The notes under the pieces: model-generated
Told to the model about the DNA's origin: nothing
Databases searched by the model: none
Seen by the model: only the letters and a program-made list of their open reading frames with translations
Origin: Streptomyces sp. NBC_01317
GTDB lineage: Bacteria; Actinomycetota; Actinomycetes; Streptomycetales; Streptomycetaceae
Direction of reading: 5' to 3'
DNA length: 64,000 nucleotides
Assembly: GCF_035961655.1 (NCBI RefSeq)
Contig: NZ_CP108393.1
Span: forward strand, 2,401,501-2,465,500
Shown here: positions 9,932 through 19,409 of the stretch, piece by piece
Position numbering within the stretch: the first letter of the stretch is position 1
How the letters are laid out: each line of letters begins with the position of its first letter
Program-made: the position numbers and the translations under genes

Positions 9932-11416
9932 TCAGACCGCCTCGGCGGACTCGGGCAGCTGGGTGGAGAGACGGTCGGTCAGATAGGCGATCTCGGCCAC
10001 GTCGCCGAAGTCCCGCGCGGCGGTGTCGACGGTTTTGCGCAGCCGGTTGTTGACCCGCTCCGACCGCACCTTCTTCGCCGCGTCCAGGGCGGTCTGGGCC
10101 AGGGCGGCCGACTCCTCGGGCTCTCGCTTGAGCAGGTGCACGGTCGCCATGCCGATGAGGTTGAGCGCGTACGACCGCTGGTGCTCCCGGTCGTGCTCGA
10201 AGAGCTCGACGGCGCGCCTCATGACGGGCTCGGCGAGGGAGGCGTACGTCGGGCTGCGGCCGGCGACATAGGCCAGATCGCGGTACGAATGGGCGTTCTC
10301 GCCGTTCAGCTCGGCCTCGGAGAAGAAGCGGATCCAGTCGGGCTCGGGTTCGCCGTCCAGGCCCACGTCGGAGAAGGTGTCCTCGGCCATCCGGACGGCC
10401 CGTTTGCACTTGCTCGGCTGGCCCATATTCGCGTACGCGCGCGCCTCCATCGCATACAGCATCGCCTGCGTCCTGGAGGTGGCGCAGTCGCGGCTGCCGT
10501 ACTGGGCGAGGTGGATCAGTTCCAGCGCGTCGTCGGGCCGGCCCAGATGGATCATCTGACGGCTCATCGAGGACAGGATGTACGAGCCGAGCGGCTTGTC
10601 CCCCGCCTCCTTGGCGGCGTGCAGCGCGAGGACGAAATACTTCTGGGCGTTGGGCTGGAGTCCTACGTCGTAGCTCATCCAGCCGGCCAGCTCGGCCAGT
10701 TCGGCGGCGCACCGGAACAGCCGCCGGGCCGTCTCCTGCGGCTGGGGCTCCTGGAGCAGGTCGGTCACCTCGTGGAGCTGCCCGACGACCGCCTTGCGCC
10801 GCAGCCCGCCGCCGCACTGCGCGTCCCACTGCCGGAACATGGTCGTGGTCGACTCCAGCAGGTCCAGCTCCGTCCGGGACAGCCGGGAGGGGCGGGATCC
10901 CAGGTCCTCCGGGCGCTCGCCGACGGAGTGCTCGCGCTCGACGGCCGGGATGGGTACGAGCCAGCGCTGCATGGGCTCGACCAGGGACGGTCCCGCCGCC
11001 AGGGCCAGCGAGGAGCCGAGGAAGCCGCGCCGGGCCAGCATCAGGTCGCTGCGCGAGAACTCGCTGAGCAGCGACACGGTCTGCGGTCCCGCCCAGGGCA
11101 GGTCGACGCCGGACACCGAGGGTGACTGGTGTGCGGAGCGCAGGCCGAGGTCCTCCACGGCCACAACGGTGCCGAACCGCTCCGAGAACAGCTCGGACAG
11201 GATCCGCGGAATGGGCTCGCGGGGCTGCTCGCCGTCGAGCCAGCGCCGTACCCGCGAGGTGTCCGTGCTGATGTGGTGGGCGCCCATCTCGCGGGCCCTG
11301 CGGTTGACTTGACGTGCGAGTTCGCCCTTCGACCAGCCGCTTCGCACAAACCACGAGCCCAGCTGCCCGTTCGGGCTCTTGCCTGAATTCGTGCCGCTCG
11401 CGCCGCTGCCGCCCAC
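9932..11416 (-). CDS. nsdA: Negative regulator of differentiation NsdA
   Basis: TPR-type regulator of 494 residues. In S. coelicolor nsdA (SCO5582, next to amtB) represses sporulation and antibiotic production; synteny and sequence style support the same identity. The N-terminus looks like a degenerate DNA-binding region (GWSKGELARQVNRRAREMG, then TSRVRRWLDGEQPREPIP). A Tat-like RRGFLGSSLALAAG segment lies internally at 129-142, a feature of this protein family rather than a true signal peptide. The C-terminal two thirds is helical with TPR-like repeats. Start is GTG at 11416. It is divergent from the prim-pol gene. Confidence 0.88.
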   Translation of the reverse strand: MGGSGASGTNSGKSPNGQLGSWFVRSGWSKGELARQVNRRAREMGAHHISTDTSRVRRWLDGEQPREPIPRILSELFSERFGTVVAVEDLGLRSAHQSPSVSGVDLPWAGPQTVSLLSEFSRSDLMLARRGFLGSSLALAAGPSLVEPMQRWLVPIPAVEREHSVGERPEDLGSRPSRLSRTELDLLESTTTMFRQWDAQCGGGLRRKAVVGQLHEVTDLLQEPQPQETARRLFRCAAELAELAGWMSYDVGLQPNAQKYFVLALHAAKEAGDKPLGSYILSSMSRQMIHLGRPDDALELIHLAQYGSRDCATSRTQAMLYAMEARAYANMGQPSKCKRAVRMAEDTFSDVGLDGEPEPDWIRFFSEAELNGENAHSYRDLAYVAGRSPTYASLAEPVMRRAVELFEHDREHQRSYALNLIGMATVHLLKREPEESAALAQTALDAAKKVRSERVNNRLRKTVDTAARDFGDVAEIAYLTDRLSTQLPESAEAV

Positions 11417-11843
11417 TCGTACGCCCCCATCCGCTCAAGCCCTGTCACGCGAACCGCTATCAGAATGCCGTGAGGTGCGGTCCCCTGTCCGGAGGTTGCC
11501 CCCCTTCGAACAGGAAACCGAGTTGCCCCGGGCATACCCGTGGTCGCACTTTCCTCCGGGGTCCGTGTACCGAAAGTAATCCTACGATCACCCGTCCGGC
11601 GAGGGTGATTCCAGAAACGCCACCATTCGCCACCCCTTCGAATGAACTCGCCTCCGGCCGGGCGCGATTCACTTGACAGACGACGATCAGAAACGGGTGA
11701 AGCGGTGTGCGCCGGGGCGCGTACGGCGGACCGCACCACCCCCAGTGCTCCCGTACGCCGCCGGAAGCGACCCGACGAACACAGAGGGTCACGGGCAGAC
11801 TGCGAGTCGTAACCACCGGCGCACTCGACCCGTTGGAGGGGGC
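11417..11843. other. Divergent promoter region nsdA / prim-pol gene
   Basis: No gene seen in these 427 bp. It must hold the promoters of nsdA (minus) and the prim-pol gene (plus). A perfect 7-bp inverted repeat atcaccc / gggtgat (11587-11593 and 11603-11609) could be an operator. A TTGACA at 11673 resembles a -35 box for the plus strand, but no convincing -10 follows at normal spacing. Confidence 0.45.
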
Positions 11844-12416
11844 ATGGGCTTCACGATCGGCGGCACGCGCCGCCGCGGCCGCGGCACCACGGAGTGCACG
11901 GCGGTGGCGGAGTACACGGGAATCTGGGGCTGGGACGTCGCCCCCGGCTCGCCCGAAGGGCCGGGCGACGAGGTGCCGGCGGGCGCGACGCTGGCCGAGG
12001 TCACCAAGGTGTGGTCCGAGTCTCCTGGAGCGTCGGTCCTGCTGCCGGTGGGCCGCAGCTTCGACGTCCTCGACGTGTCGGCCACGGCCGGCTCGCGGGC
12101 CCTGGTCCGCCTGGAGCGGATGGGACTCCCCCTGGGCCCGGTCCTGGCGACGCCCTGCGGGCGCGCGTACTTCTTCGTGGCGCCCGGGGCGGCGGCCGAA
12201 CTGCCCCAGCTGCTCTACCGCATGGGCTGGGACGACGCGGGCCTGGACCTGCGCTGCCAGGGCTCGGGCCACGTACCGGCCCCACCCACCGAGATCCCGG
12301 GCCAGGGCCCGGTCCGCTGGCTGCGCCCCCCGTCCCTGGACACCGGGGCGACCCCGCCCCAGGCAAGACTGCTCCTGGGCACACTGGCGTACATCTGCCA
12401 CCGCTCAGCCGCCTAG
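11844..12416 (+). CDS. Lone prim-pol N-terminal domain protein
   Basis: Protein of 190 residues resembling the bifunctional DNA primase/polymerase N-terminal domain, found alone without helicase or other replication domains. Visible features are the N-terminal TECTAVAEYTGIWGWDVAPG, SVLLPVGRSFDVLDVSATAG and LDLRCQGSGHVPAPPTEIPG, the last typical of the family. The family is common in phages and plasmids, but this short form is a fixed neighbour of nsdA and ftsY in streptomycetes as I recall. Start ATG 11844 follows GGAGGG. Whether it keeps primase activity is unknown; the catalytic acidic residues are not obvious to me. Confidence 0.72.
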   Translation: MGFTIGGTRRRGRGTTECTAVAEYTGIWGWDVAPGSPEGPGDEVPAGATLAEVTKVWSESPGASVLLPVGRSFDVLDVSATAGSRALVRLERMGLPLGPVLATPCGRAYFFVAPGAAAELPQLLYRMGWDDAGLDLRCQGSGHVPAPPTEIPGQGPVRWLRPPSLDTGATPPQARLLLGTLAYICHRSAA

Positions 12417-12461
12417 CCCACTGGCGCGGCCCCCCGTTCCCGCACGCGCTTCGCGCGTATC

Positions 12462-12516
12462 TCCTCAAGCGCCGGACGGGCTTGAAATGCCATCAAGCCC
12501 GTCCGGCGCTTGAGGA
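12462..12516. terminator. Perfect 24-bp hairpin made of paired intergenic repeats
   Basis: Two copies of the short GC-rich repeat face each other: arms 12462-12485 and 12493-12516 are perfectly complementary over 24 bp with a 7-nt loop (aatgcca). It lies between the convergent prim-pol gene and ftsY, so it is a good candidate bidirectional terminator. Confidence 0.75.
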
Positions 12517-12548
12517 CATCAGTAACCGCAACCAAGCACCATGCGGCG

Positions 12549-13787
12549 CTACTCGCCGATGAGCGCGTCCACGAACGCGCCCGCCTCGAACGGCGCCAGG
12601 TCATCCGCGCCCTCCCCCAGCCCCACCAGCTTCACCGGGACGCCCAGCTCCCGCTGGACCGCGATCACGATGCCGCCCTTCGCGGTGCCGTCCAGCTTGG
12701 TCAGGACGATCCCGGTGATGTCCACGACCTCCGCGAACACCCGCGCCTGGACCAGCCCGTTCTGCCCGGTCGTCGCGTCCAGCACCAGCAGCACCTCGTC
12801 CAGCGGCCCGTGCTTCTCCACGACCCGCTTGACCTTGCCCAGCTCGTCCATCAGCCCGGTCTTGGTGTGCAGCCGCCCGGCGGTGTCGATGAGCACCACG
12901 TCGGCGCCCTCCGCGATGCCTTCCTTGACCGCGTCGAAGGCCACCGACGCGGGGTCGCCGCCCTCGGGTCCGCGTACCGTACGGGCCCCGACCCGCTGCC
13001 CCCACGTCTGGAGCTGGTCGGCCGCCGCCGCGCGGAACGTGTCCGCCGCGCCGAGCACGACCGACTTCCCGTCCGCGACCAGCACCCGCGCCAGCTTGCC
13101 CGTGGTGGTGGTCTTGCCGGTGCCGTTGACCCCGACGACCATCACGACGGCCGGGGTGTCCAGGAGGCTCTCGGTCCTGACCGTCCGGTCGAAGTCCTCC
13201 CGGTCCGCGCCGACGTCCAGCAGCGCCACCAGTTCCTCACGCAGCAGCGTGCGCAGCTCGCCGGGCGTCCGGGTGCCCAGCACCCGCACGCGCTCCCGGA
13301 GCCGTCCGACCAGCTCCTGGGTGGGCGCGACGCCGACGTCCGCCGTGAGCAGCGTCTCCTCGATCTCGTCCCAGGTGTCGTCGTCCAGGTGCTCGCGCGA
13401 CAGGAGCGTGAGCAGCCCCTTGCCGAGGGAGTTCTGCGAGCGGGAGAGCCGCGCGCGGAGCCGGACCAGCCGGCCGGCGGTCGGCTCGGGGATCTCGATC
13501 TCGACGGCGGGCGGCGCGCCGACCACCGGGTCCTCGACGGCGACCGGCGTCCCCGTGGCGTCCGAGGCGTCCGGGAGACCGACCTCCTCGATGGTGCGGC
13601 GCGGTTCGTCGCGCGGCGTCTCCGCCTCGTCACCGACGTGTGGCTCGGCGGGCGGAGCTGTGAGGGTCGGCGAGCTCGACGGCGCCCGGGGCGGCAGCTT
13701 CTTCTTCTTACGGCTGCCGACCACGAGCCCGCTGATCGCGCCGACCGCGACCAGGGCGATGACTACAACAAGGATGACGATTTCCAT
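12549..13787 (-). CDS. ftsY: Signal recognition particle receptor FtsY
   Basis: Membrane-associated SRP receptor GTPase, 412 residues. An N-terminal membrane segment (MEIVILVVVIALVAVGAISGLVVG) is followed by a basic stretch, an acidic/low-complexity A region, and the NG domain with P-loop VGVNGTGKTTTTGKLA, DTAGRLHT and TKLDGTAKGGI. I chose the ATG at 13787 because GGGAG precedes it and the protein then begins at the membrane helix; an ATG seven codons upstream is less likely. It partners Ffh, encoded about 8 kb away. Confidence 0.96.
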   Translation of the reverse strand: MEIVILVVVIALVAVGAISGLVVGSRKKKKLPPRAPSSSPTLTAPPAEPHVGDEAETPRDEPRRTIEEVGLPDASDATGTPVAVEDPVVGAPPAVEIEIPEPTAGRLVRLRARLSRSQNSLGKGLLTLLSREHLDDDTWDEIEETLLTADVGVAPTQELVGRLRERVRVLGTRTPGELRTLLREELVALLDVGADREDFDRTVRTESLLDTPAVVMVVGVNGTGKTTTTGKLARVLVADGKSVVLGAADTFRAAAADQLQTWGQRVGARTVRGPEGGDPASVAFDAVKEGIAEGADVVLIDTAGRLHTKTGLMDELGKVKRVVEKHGPLDEVLLVLDATTGQNGLVQARVFAEVVDITGIVLTKLDGTAKGGIVIAVQRELGVPVKLVGLGEGADDLAPFEAGAFVDALIGE

Positions 13788-13914
13788 AACGCTCCCAGTA
13801 TCGGCCACGACCGCGCCGGTCCCCGGTTCCGGAGGGTCACATACAGAACACGGTCGGAATATGGCCTTTTGCGATGAACGTACAAGACGGACCGGCCGCG
13901 TCCTGCTTCGCGCC

Positions 13915-15333
13915 CTATCCCATCTCCTCCAGCGTCTTGCCCTTGGTCTCCTTGACGAAGATCAGCACGAAGGGCAGCGACAGCGCCGCGAAACAGGCGT
14001 AGATGATGTACGTCCCCGAGAGGCTCCAGTCCGCGGAGAGGCTCGGGAAGCTCGCGGTGATCGCGTAGTTGGCGATCCACTGCGCCGAGGCCGCGACGCC
14101 CAGCGCCGCCGCGCGGATCTTGTTGGGGAACATCTCGCCGAGGAAGACCCAGACCACGACCCCCCAGGACAGCGCGAAGAAGAGCACGAAGACATGCGCC
14201 GCGACCAGGGCGGTCGTGCCCTCGGTGGTGGGGAGCTTGCCGTTCACGAGGGGGGCGGAGAACGCCCAGGCCTCGAAGGCCAGGGCGACGGTCATGCCGC
14301 AGGATCCGACGATCGCCAGCGGCTTGCGGCCCACCCGGTCCACCAGCGAGATCGCGATGATCGTGCCGATGATGTTCACGATCGAGGTCGTGAAGGAGTA
14401 GAGGAACGAGCTGGACGGGTTGATCCCGACGGACTGCCAGAGCGTCGCCGAGTAGTAGAAGGCGACGTTGATGCCGACCAGCTGCTGGAAGGCCGACAGT
14501 CCGATGCCGACCCACACGATGGGCAGGAAGTTACGGCCGTTCAGCAGGTCCTTGAAGGTCGACTTGTGCTCCCGGCGCATCGCCAGCTCGATCTCCGCGG
14601 CTCGCGCGTCCAGGTCGACGTCGTTGTCCTCGACGGAGGCGAGCACCCGCTTCGCCTCCACCTCCCGGCCCATGGCGATCAGATAGCGGGGCGACTCGGG
14701 GATCGTGAAGGACAGCACACCGTACGAGATCGCCGGGACGACCATCACCCCGAGCATCCACTGCCACGCCTCAAGGCCGGCGAGGTCGCCGCGCTGGTCG
14801 CCGTCGGCGAGCTGGAGGATGCCGTAGTTCACCAGCTGCGAGATGGCGATGCCGAGCACGATGGCGCCCTGCTGGAAGGAGCCGAACCGGCCCCGGTACG
14901 CGGCGGGCGACACCTCCGCGATGTACGCGGGGCCGATCACCGAGGCCATCCCGATCGCGAAGCCGCCGATGACCCGCCAGACCGCGAGGTCGTAGATGTC
15001 GAAGGGCAGGGCGGAACCCACCGCGCTGATGGTGAACAGGACCGAGGAGATCCGCATGCAGGGGAGGCGGCCGATCCGGTCGGCGATCCGGCCGGCGGTG
15101 GCCGCGCCGATCGCGGAGCCCAGCAGAGCGACGGCGACGACCTGGGCGAGCGGCAGTGAACCGATGTGGTAGCGGCCCCGGATGCCCTGGACGGCGCCGT
15201 TGATCACGGAGCTGTCGTAGCCGAAGAGGAATCCGCCCATCGCCGCGGCCGTGGTGATGTGGATGACGTGGCGCAGGTGGTCGGGGCGGGGCGCGTTGCC
15301 GTCGGAGGGCTGCACCTTCGTGGTGGTGGTCAC
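13915..15333 (-). CDS. glcP: Glucose permease, MFS sugar porter (GlcP)
   Basis: Major facilitator sugar/H+ symporter of 472 residues with 12 predicted membrane helices. Sugar-porter signatures are present: FLFGYDSSVINGA near the N-terminus, ADRIGRLPC, TIPESPRYLIAMGRE before the central loop, SLVDRVGRKPL and KETKGKTLEEM at the end. In S. coelicolor the glucose permease gene glcP1 (SCO5578) sits at this locus beside smc, so glucose uptake is the likely function. The GTG at 15333 is chosen because AGGAG lies 5 bp upstream. Confidence 0.85.
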   Translation of the reverse strand: MTTTTKVQPSDGNAPRPDHLRHVIHITTAAAMGGFLFGYDSSVINGAVQGIRGRYHIGSLPLAQVVAVALLGSAIGAATAGRIADRIGRLPCMRISSVLFTISAVGSALPFDIYDLAVWRVIGGFAIGMASVIGPAYIAEVSPAAYRGRFGSFQQGAIVLGIAISQLVNYGILQLADGDQRGDLAGLEAWQWMLGVMVVPAISYGVLSFTIPESPRYLIAMGREVEAKRVLASVEDNDVDLDARAAEIELAMRREHKSTFKDLLNGRNFLPIVWVGIGLSAFQQLVGINVAFYYSATLWQSVGINPSSSFLYSFTTSIVNIIGTIIAISLVDRVGRKPLAIVGSCGMTVALAFEAWAFSAPLVNGKLPTTEGTTALVAAHVFVLFFALSWGVVVWVFLGEMFPNKIRAAALGVAASAQWIANYAITASFPSLSADWSLSGTYIIYACFAALSLPFVLIFVKETKGKTLEEMG

Positions 15334-15449
15334 ATGAACTCCTGGAGCCCCCGGCGTCGCCGGGTGTGGGGGGGCGAGCCCCCACAGTGGCGCATAACGG
15401 GGCATCACGCCCCGCTGCAACACCCGCCGGTTGGGTGAAAACTCAACCG

Positions 15450-18400
15450 TCAGCGGAGCCGCTGGCTGATGACCTTGGAGACTCCGTCGCCCTGCATGGA
15501 GACGCCGTACAGTGCGTCGGCGACCTCCATCGTGCGCTTCTGATGGGTGATCACGATCAGCTGGGAGCTTTCCTGGAGCTCCTGCATGATGCGGATCAGC
15601 CGCTGGAGGTTGGTGTCGTCCAGGGCCGCCTCCACCTCGTCCATGACGTAGAACGGGCTGGGCCTGGCCTTGAAGATGGAGACCAGCAGGGCGACGGCGG
15701 TCAGGGACCGTTCGCCGCCGGAGAGCAGGGACAGCCGCTTGACCTTCTTGCCGGGCGGCCTGGCCTCGACGTCGACGCCGGTGGTGAGCATGTGGTCGGG
15801 GTCGGTGAGGATCAGCCGGCCCTCGCCGCCGGGGAAGAGCCGGGAGAACACGCCCTCGAACTCCCGTGCCGTGTCGCGGTACGCCTCGGTGAAGACCTGC
15901 TCGACCCGCTCGTCGACCTCCTTCACCACGAGGAGCAGGTCCGTCCGGGTCTTCTTGAGGTCTTCGAGCTGCTCGGAGAGGAACTGGTGGCGTTCCTCCA
16001 GCGCCGCGAACTCCTCCAGGGCGAGCGGGTTCACCTTCCCGAGCTGCTGGTACGCCCGTTCGGCCGCCTTCAGCCGCTTCTCCTGCTCGGCGCGGGCGTA
16101 GGGCCGGGGCCGGTTGCGGGGGTCCTCGGGATCGTCGGGCAGGGTCTCGCCCTCGGCGGGCGGGGACGGCGGTACGAGCTGGTCGGGGCCGTACTCCGCG
16201 ACCAGCCCGGCCGGCTCTATGCCCAGCTCCTCCAGGGCCTTGGCCTCCAGCTGCTCGATGCGCATGCGCTTCTCGGCGCCGAGGACCTCGCCGCGGTGGA
16301 CGGAGTCGGTGAGCTTGTCCAGCTCGGCCTTGAGGTCGCGGCCCTGGGTGCGCTCGGTGACCAGCTCCCGCTCTCGCTCGGCCTTGGCGGCCTCGGCGGC
16401 GGTACGTTCCGCCTCGGCGCGGACGACGGAGACCTCGACGTGGGCGAGCAGCTGGCGGGCGCCGGACGCGACGGCTCCGGCGACGCGGGCCTCGTGGCGC
16501 AGCCGTGCGCGCCGCTGCTCGGCGCGCGCCCGCGCCTCGCGCTCGGCGCGCGCTCCCCGGTCGAGGGCGTCGGCGCGGCCGGCGAGGCCCTTGACCCGTT
16601 CCTCGTGGGTACGGACCTGGAGGCGCGCCTCCATCTCGGTCTGGCGGGCGTTGGCCCCGTCGGCGGCCAGCCGGTCCCGTACGGACGTGTCGGGCTCGTC
16701 CTCCGCGCCGTCCCCGGCCTCCTGGGCGACGAGGAGCCGCTCGGCCAGCTCCTCGGCCTCCTCGGTGGCGCGCTCCAGGGCGTCCTGGGCCTTGGCGGCG
16801 GCGGAGGCGGTGCGCCCGGCCTCCCCTTCGGCGCCGCGGGCCTGCCCGGAGAGGCGGCCGAGCTGCCCTGACACGGCGGACTTGGCGCGGTCGGCGGCGC
16901 GGCGGAGGTCACCCAGCTCCTCGACGAGCGCGGCGCGTTCGGCACGGGTGGCGGTGGCCCTGGCCTGCGCTTCTGCCAGCTCCTCGCTGCGTACGTCCAG
17001 CTCACGGAGGGCGGCGGCGGCCTCGTCCACGGACGCCTGGACCTCCAGCAGGCTGGGCGCGCCCGCGGAGCCGCCGTGCGCGAAGTGCGCACCGAGGAGG
17101 TCACCGTCGGCGGTCACGGCGACGAGGCCGGGCTCGGCGGCGATCAGTTCCTCGGCGTCTTCGAGGGTCCCGACGACGACGATGTCCCGGACGAGATATC
17201 TCACGGCGTCCATGAGCTCACGGGGCCCCCGCACAAGCTCAACAACGCGGGGCGCGCGCGTGCCGCCGCCTCCGGCGGAAAGGATGTCCTCAATAGCCGG
17301 ACGGGCTTGATGGGCGCCCCGATCAAGCCCGTCCGGCGATTGAGGACACAGCGGGGCCGGAGGCACCGCAAGCTCGGCCCCGGGGGCGTCCTCCGTGCTG
17401 ACCGCCTGGGATGGGACCGCGCCCTGACCAGCCGTGGACACCACCGCACCCCCCTGCGCCGGCACCCCGCCCGAGGGGCCCGCCAGGAGCAGGGACGCCC
17501 GGCCCGCGTCCTGGGCGCGCAGGAGGCGGATCGCGGTCGCCGCCGCGCCCGGCGAAGAGACCGCGATCGCGTCCGCCGCCGCCCCCAGCGCCGCCGCCAC
17601 CGCGATCTCGTGGCCCGGGGTCACCGTCAGCAGCTCGGCGGCCGGGCCGAGCAGGCCCGTCAGCTGGTCGCGGGCCGCGAGCAGCGCGCCGGAGCCGTCC
17701 TTGCGGCGCAGCCCCAGGGCCAGCGCGTCGTGGCGCGCCGCGACCGCCGCGCGCTCCCGGTCCGTGCCCGTCGCCGCCTCCCGCGCCGCCGAGAGCGCCG
17801 CCTCCGCCCCCGCCAGCGCCTCCCGCGCCGCCGCGTACCGCTCCGCCAGGTCCTCGTCCTCGGCGTCCAGCCCGTCGACCTCCGCCTTGAGCTGCTCGTA
17901 CTCCTCCCGCGCCGCCGCCGCCCGCTCCCCCGCCGCGTCCCTCGCCTCCGCCAGCCGCCCGATCTCGGCCTGCGCGGACGCGGCCCGCCCCCGCGCCGCG
18001 TTGACCTGCCCCGCCAGCCGCGCCAGCCCCTCGCGCCGGTCCGCGATCGCCCGCGCCACGTCCTTGAGGCGGCGTTCCTCCACCGCCAGCGCCCGCTCCA
18101 GCTCCGAGCGGTGCGCGACGGTGTCCTCCAGCGCGTGCTCGGCCGCCTCCAGCGCGGCCTCCAGCTCCGCCTCCTGCTCGCGGATCCTGGCGGCCTCCCG
18201 CTCCATGTCCTCGGGCTCCCGCCCCCGGCGGTCGTCCGTGGGCGGCGCGGTCGCGCTCTTCACCCGCGCGTCGGCCAGCGAGATCGTGCCCCGTACCCGC
18301 TCCGCCAGCTGGGACAGCTCGTACCAGGTCTGCTGCGCCCGCTGGAGCCGGGGCGCGAGGCGCCGTACTTCGTCCTCCAGTTCGGTCTCCCGCGTCAGCG

Positions 18401-19193
18401 CCGCCTTGAGCCGCCCCTCCGCCTCCTCCTTGCGCTGTTTCAGCTCGGCCTCGTCCGCGATCTCCGTACGCAGCGCGTCCCGCAGCCGTACGAGATCGTC
18501 GGCGAGCAGCCGAAGCCGCGCGTCGCGCAGGTCGGCCTGGATGACGGCGGCCCGCCGGGCCACCGCGGCCTGCCGCCCGAGCGGCTTGAGCTGGCGGCGC
18601 AGCTCGTCGGTGAGGTCCTGGACGCGGGCCAGGTTCGCCTGCATGGAATCCAGTTTCCGCAGCGCTTTCTCCTTGCGCTTGCGGTGTTTGAGCACACCCG
18701 CCGCCTCCTCGATGAAGGCCCGGCGGCCCATCGGATCGGCGTGCAGGACGGAATCCAGCTGGCCCTGTCCGACGATCACGTGCATCTCGCGGCCGATACC
18801 GGAGTCGGAGAGGAGTTCCTGGATGTCGAGAAGCCGGCAGGTGTCCCCGTTGAGCTGGTATTCACTGCCGCCGTTGCGGAACATGATCCGCGTAATGGTG
18901 ACTTCCGCGTAGTCGATCGGCAGTGCGCCGTCGGAGTTGTCGATCGTGAGGGAGACCTCGGCGCGGCCGAGCGGTGGCCGCCCGGTCGTCCCGGCGAAGA
19001 TCACGTCCTCCATCTTTCCGCCGCGCAGCGATTTCGCTCCCTGTTCGCCCATGACCCAGGACAGCGCGTCCACGACGTTCGATTTACCGGAGCCGTTCGG
19101 GCCCACCACACAGGTGATGCCCGGCTCGAAGCGCAGTGTCGTGGCGGACGCGAAGGATTTGAACCCGCGCAGGGTCATGGCCTTGAGGTGCAC
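15450..19193 (-). CDS. smc: Chromosome segregation ATPase SMC
   Basis: Structural maintenance of chromosomes protein, 1247 residues; it folds and segregates the nucleoid with ScpA/ScpB. The N-terminal head has Walker A GPNGSGKSN near residue 33; the C-terminal head has the ABC signature LSLLSGGERSLTAVALL and Walker B PFYVMDEVEAALDD. Long coiled coils flank a central hinge. The start is the GTG at 19193 (VHLKAMTLRGFKSF), matching the family N-terminus. It is about 60 residues longer than I expect for Streptomyces SMC, because the hinge contains an Ala/Pro/Gly-rich insert plus an in-frame intergenic repeat (about residues 575-640). Confidence 0.96.
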   Translation of the reverse strand: MHLKAMTLRGFKSFASATTLRFEPGITCVVGPNGSGKSNVVDALSWVMGEQGAKSLRGGKMEDVIFAGTTGRPPLGRAEVSLTIDNSDGALPIDYAEVTITRIMFRNGGSEYQLNGDTCRLLDIQELLSDSGIGREMHVIVGQGQLDSVLHADPMGRRAFIEEAAGVLKHRKRKEKALRKLDSMQANLARVQDLTDELRRQLKPLGRQAAVARRAAVIQADLRDARLRLLADDLVRLRDALRTEIADEAELKQRKEEAEGRLKAALTRETELEDEVRRLAPRLQRAQQTWYELSQLAERVRGTISLADARVKSATAPPTDDRRGREPEDMEREAARIREQEAELEAALEAAEHALEDTVAHRSELERALAVEERRLKDVARAIADRREGLARLAGQVNAARGRAASAQAEIGRLAEARDAAGERAAAAREEYEQLKAEVDGLDAEDEDLAERYAAAREALAGAEAALSAAREAATGTDRERAAVAARHDALALGLRRKDGSGALLAARDQLTGLLGPAAELLTVTPGHEIAVAAALGAAADAIAVSSPGAAATAIRLLRAQDAGRASLLLAGPSGGVPAQGGAVVSTAGQGAVPSQAVSTEDAPGAELAVPPAPLCPQSPDGLDRGAHQARPAIEDILSAGGGGTRAPRVVELVRGPRELMDAVRYLVRDIVVVGTLEDAEELIAAEPGLVAVTADGDLLGAHFAHGGSAGAPSLLEVQASVDEAAAALRELDVRSEELAEAQARATATRAERAALVEELGDLRRAADRAKSAVSGQLGRLSGQARGAEGEAGRTASAAAKAQDALERATEEAEELAERLLVAQEAGDGAEDEPDTSVRDRLAADGANARQTEMEARLQVRTHEERVKGLAGRADALDRGARAEREARARAEQRRARLRHEARVAGAVASGARQLLAHVEVSVVRAEAERTAAEAAKAERERELVTERTQGRDLKAELDKLTDSVHRGEVLGAEKRMRIEQLEAKALEELGIEPAGLVAEYGPDQLVPPSPPAEGETLPDDPEDPRNRPRPYARAEQEKRLKAAERAYQQLGKVNPLALEEFAALEERHQFLSEQLEDLKKTRTDLLLVVKEVDERVEQVFTEAYRDTAREFEGVFSRLFPGGEGRLILTDPDHMLTTGVDVEARPPGKKVKRLSLLSGGERSLTAVALLVSIFKARPSPFYVMDEVEAALDDTNLQRLIRIMQELQESSQLIVITHQKRTMEVADALYGVSMQGDGVSKVISQRLR
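17286..17347. repeat. Paired intergenic repeat inside the smc coding sequence
   Basis: Two facing copies of the short GC-rich repeat, arms of 26 bp (17286-17311 and 17322-17347, one mismatch) with a 10-nt loop. Elsewhere in the window this structure is intergenic. Here it is read in frame in smc as the peptide QSPDGLDRGAHQARPAIED, within the hinge. Confidence 0.92.
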
Positions 19194-19323
19194 GCCGCCG
19201 GACTTTACCCCGCTCCCGTGGCCGTCCGGCGGTTTCGCCGCCGAACGCGCAGGGCACATCAGACCTTAGGAAAGGGCGTCGTACGGTCAACCTCGCTGTG
19301 TACAACGGAAGATGGAAAGAAAG

Positions 19324-19345
19324 AAGGGACGCCGAAGCGTCCCTT
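19324..19345 (-). terminator. Rho-independent terminator
   Basis: Perfect 9-bp arms aagggacgc / gcgtccctt with, on the minus strand, a TTCG tetraloop, followed by the T-rich run CTTTCTTTCC. It lies 65 bp beyond the stop of the small coiled-coil gene and upstream of smc. Confidence 0.8.
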
Positions 19346-19409
19346 GCATATCTTGCTGAATGGTGCCGAATCTGCGTGAGTGTGACTCACCTGGCCCCGA
19401 CGGGGGCTG

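Noticed and set aside
12541..15159. 872-codon plus-strand frame opposite ftsY and glcP
   Set aside because: Runs across two known genes and their intergenic region; no domain seen.
17076..19379. 767-codon plus-strand frame opposite smc
   Set aside because: Arg-rich shadow of the smc coiled coil; no independent coding evidence.
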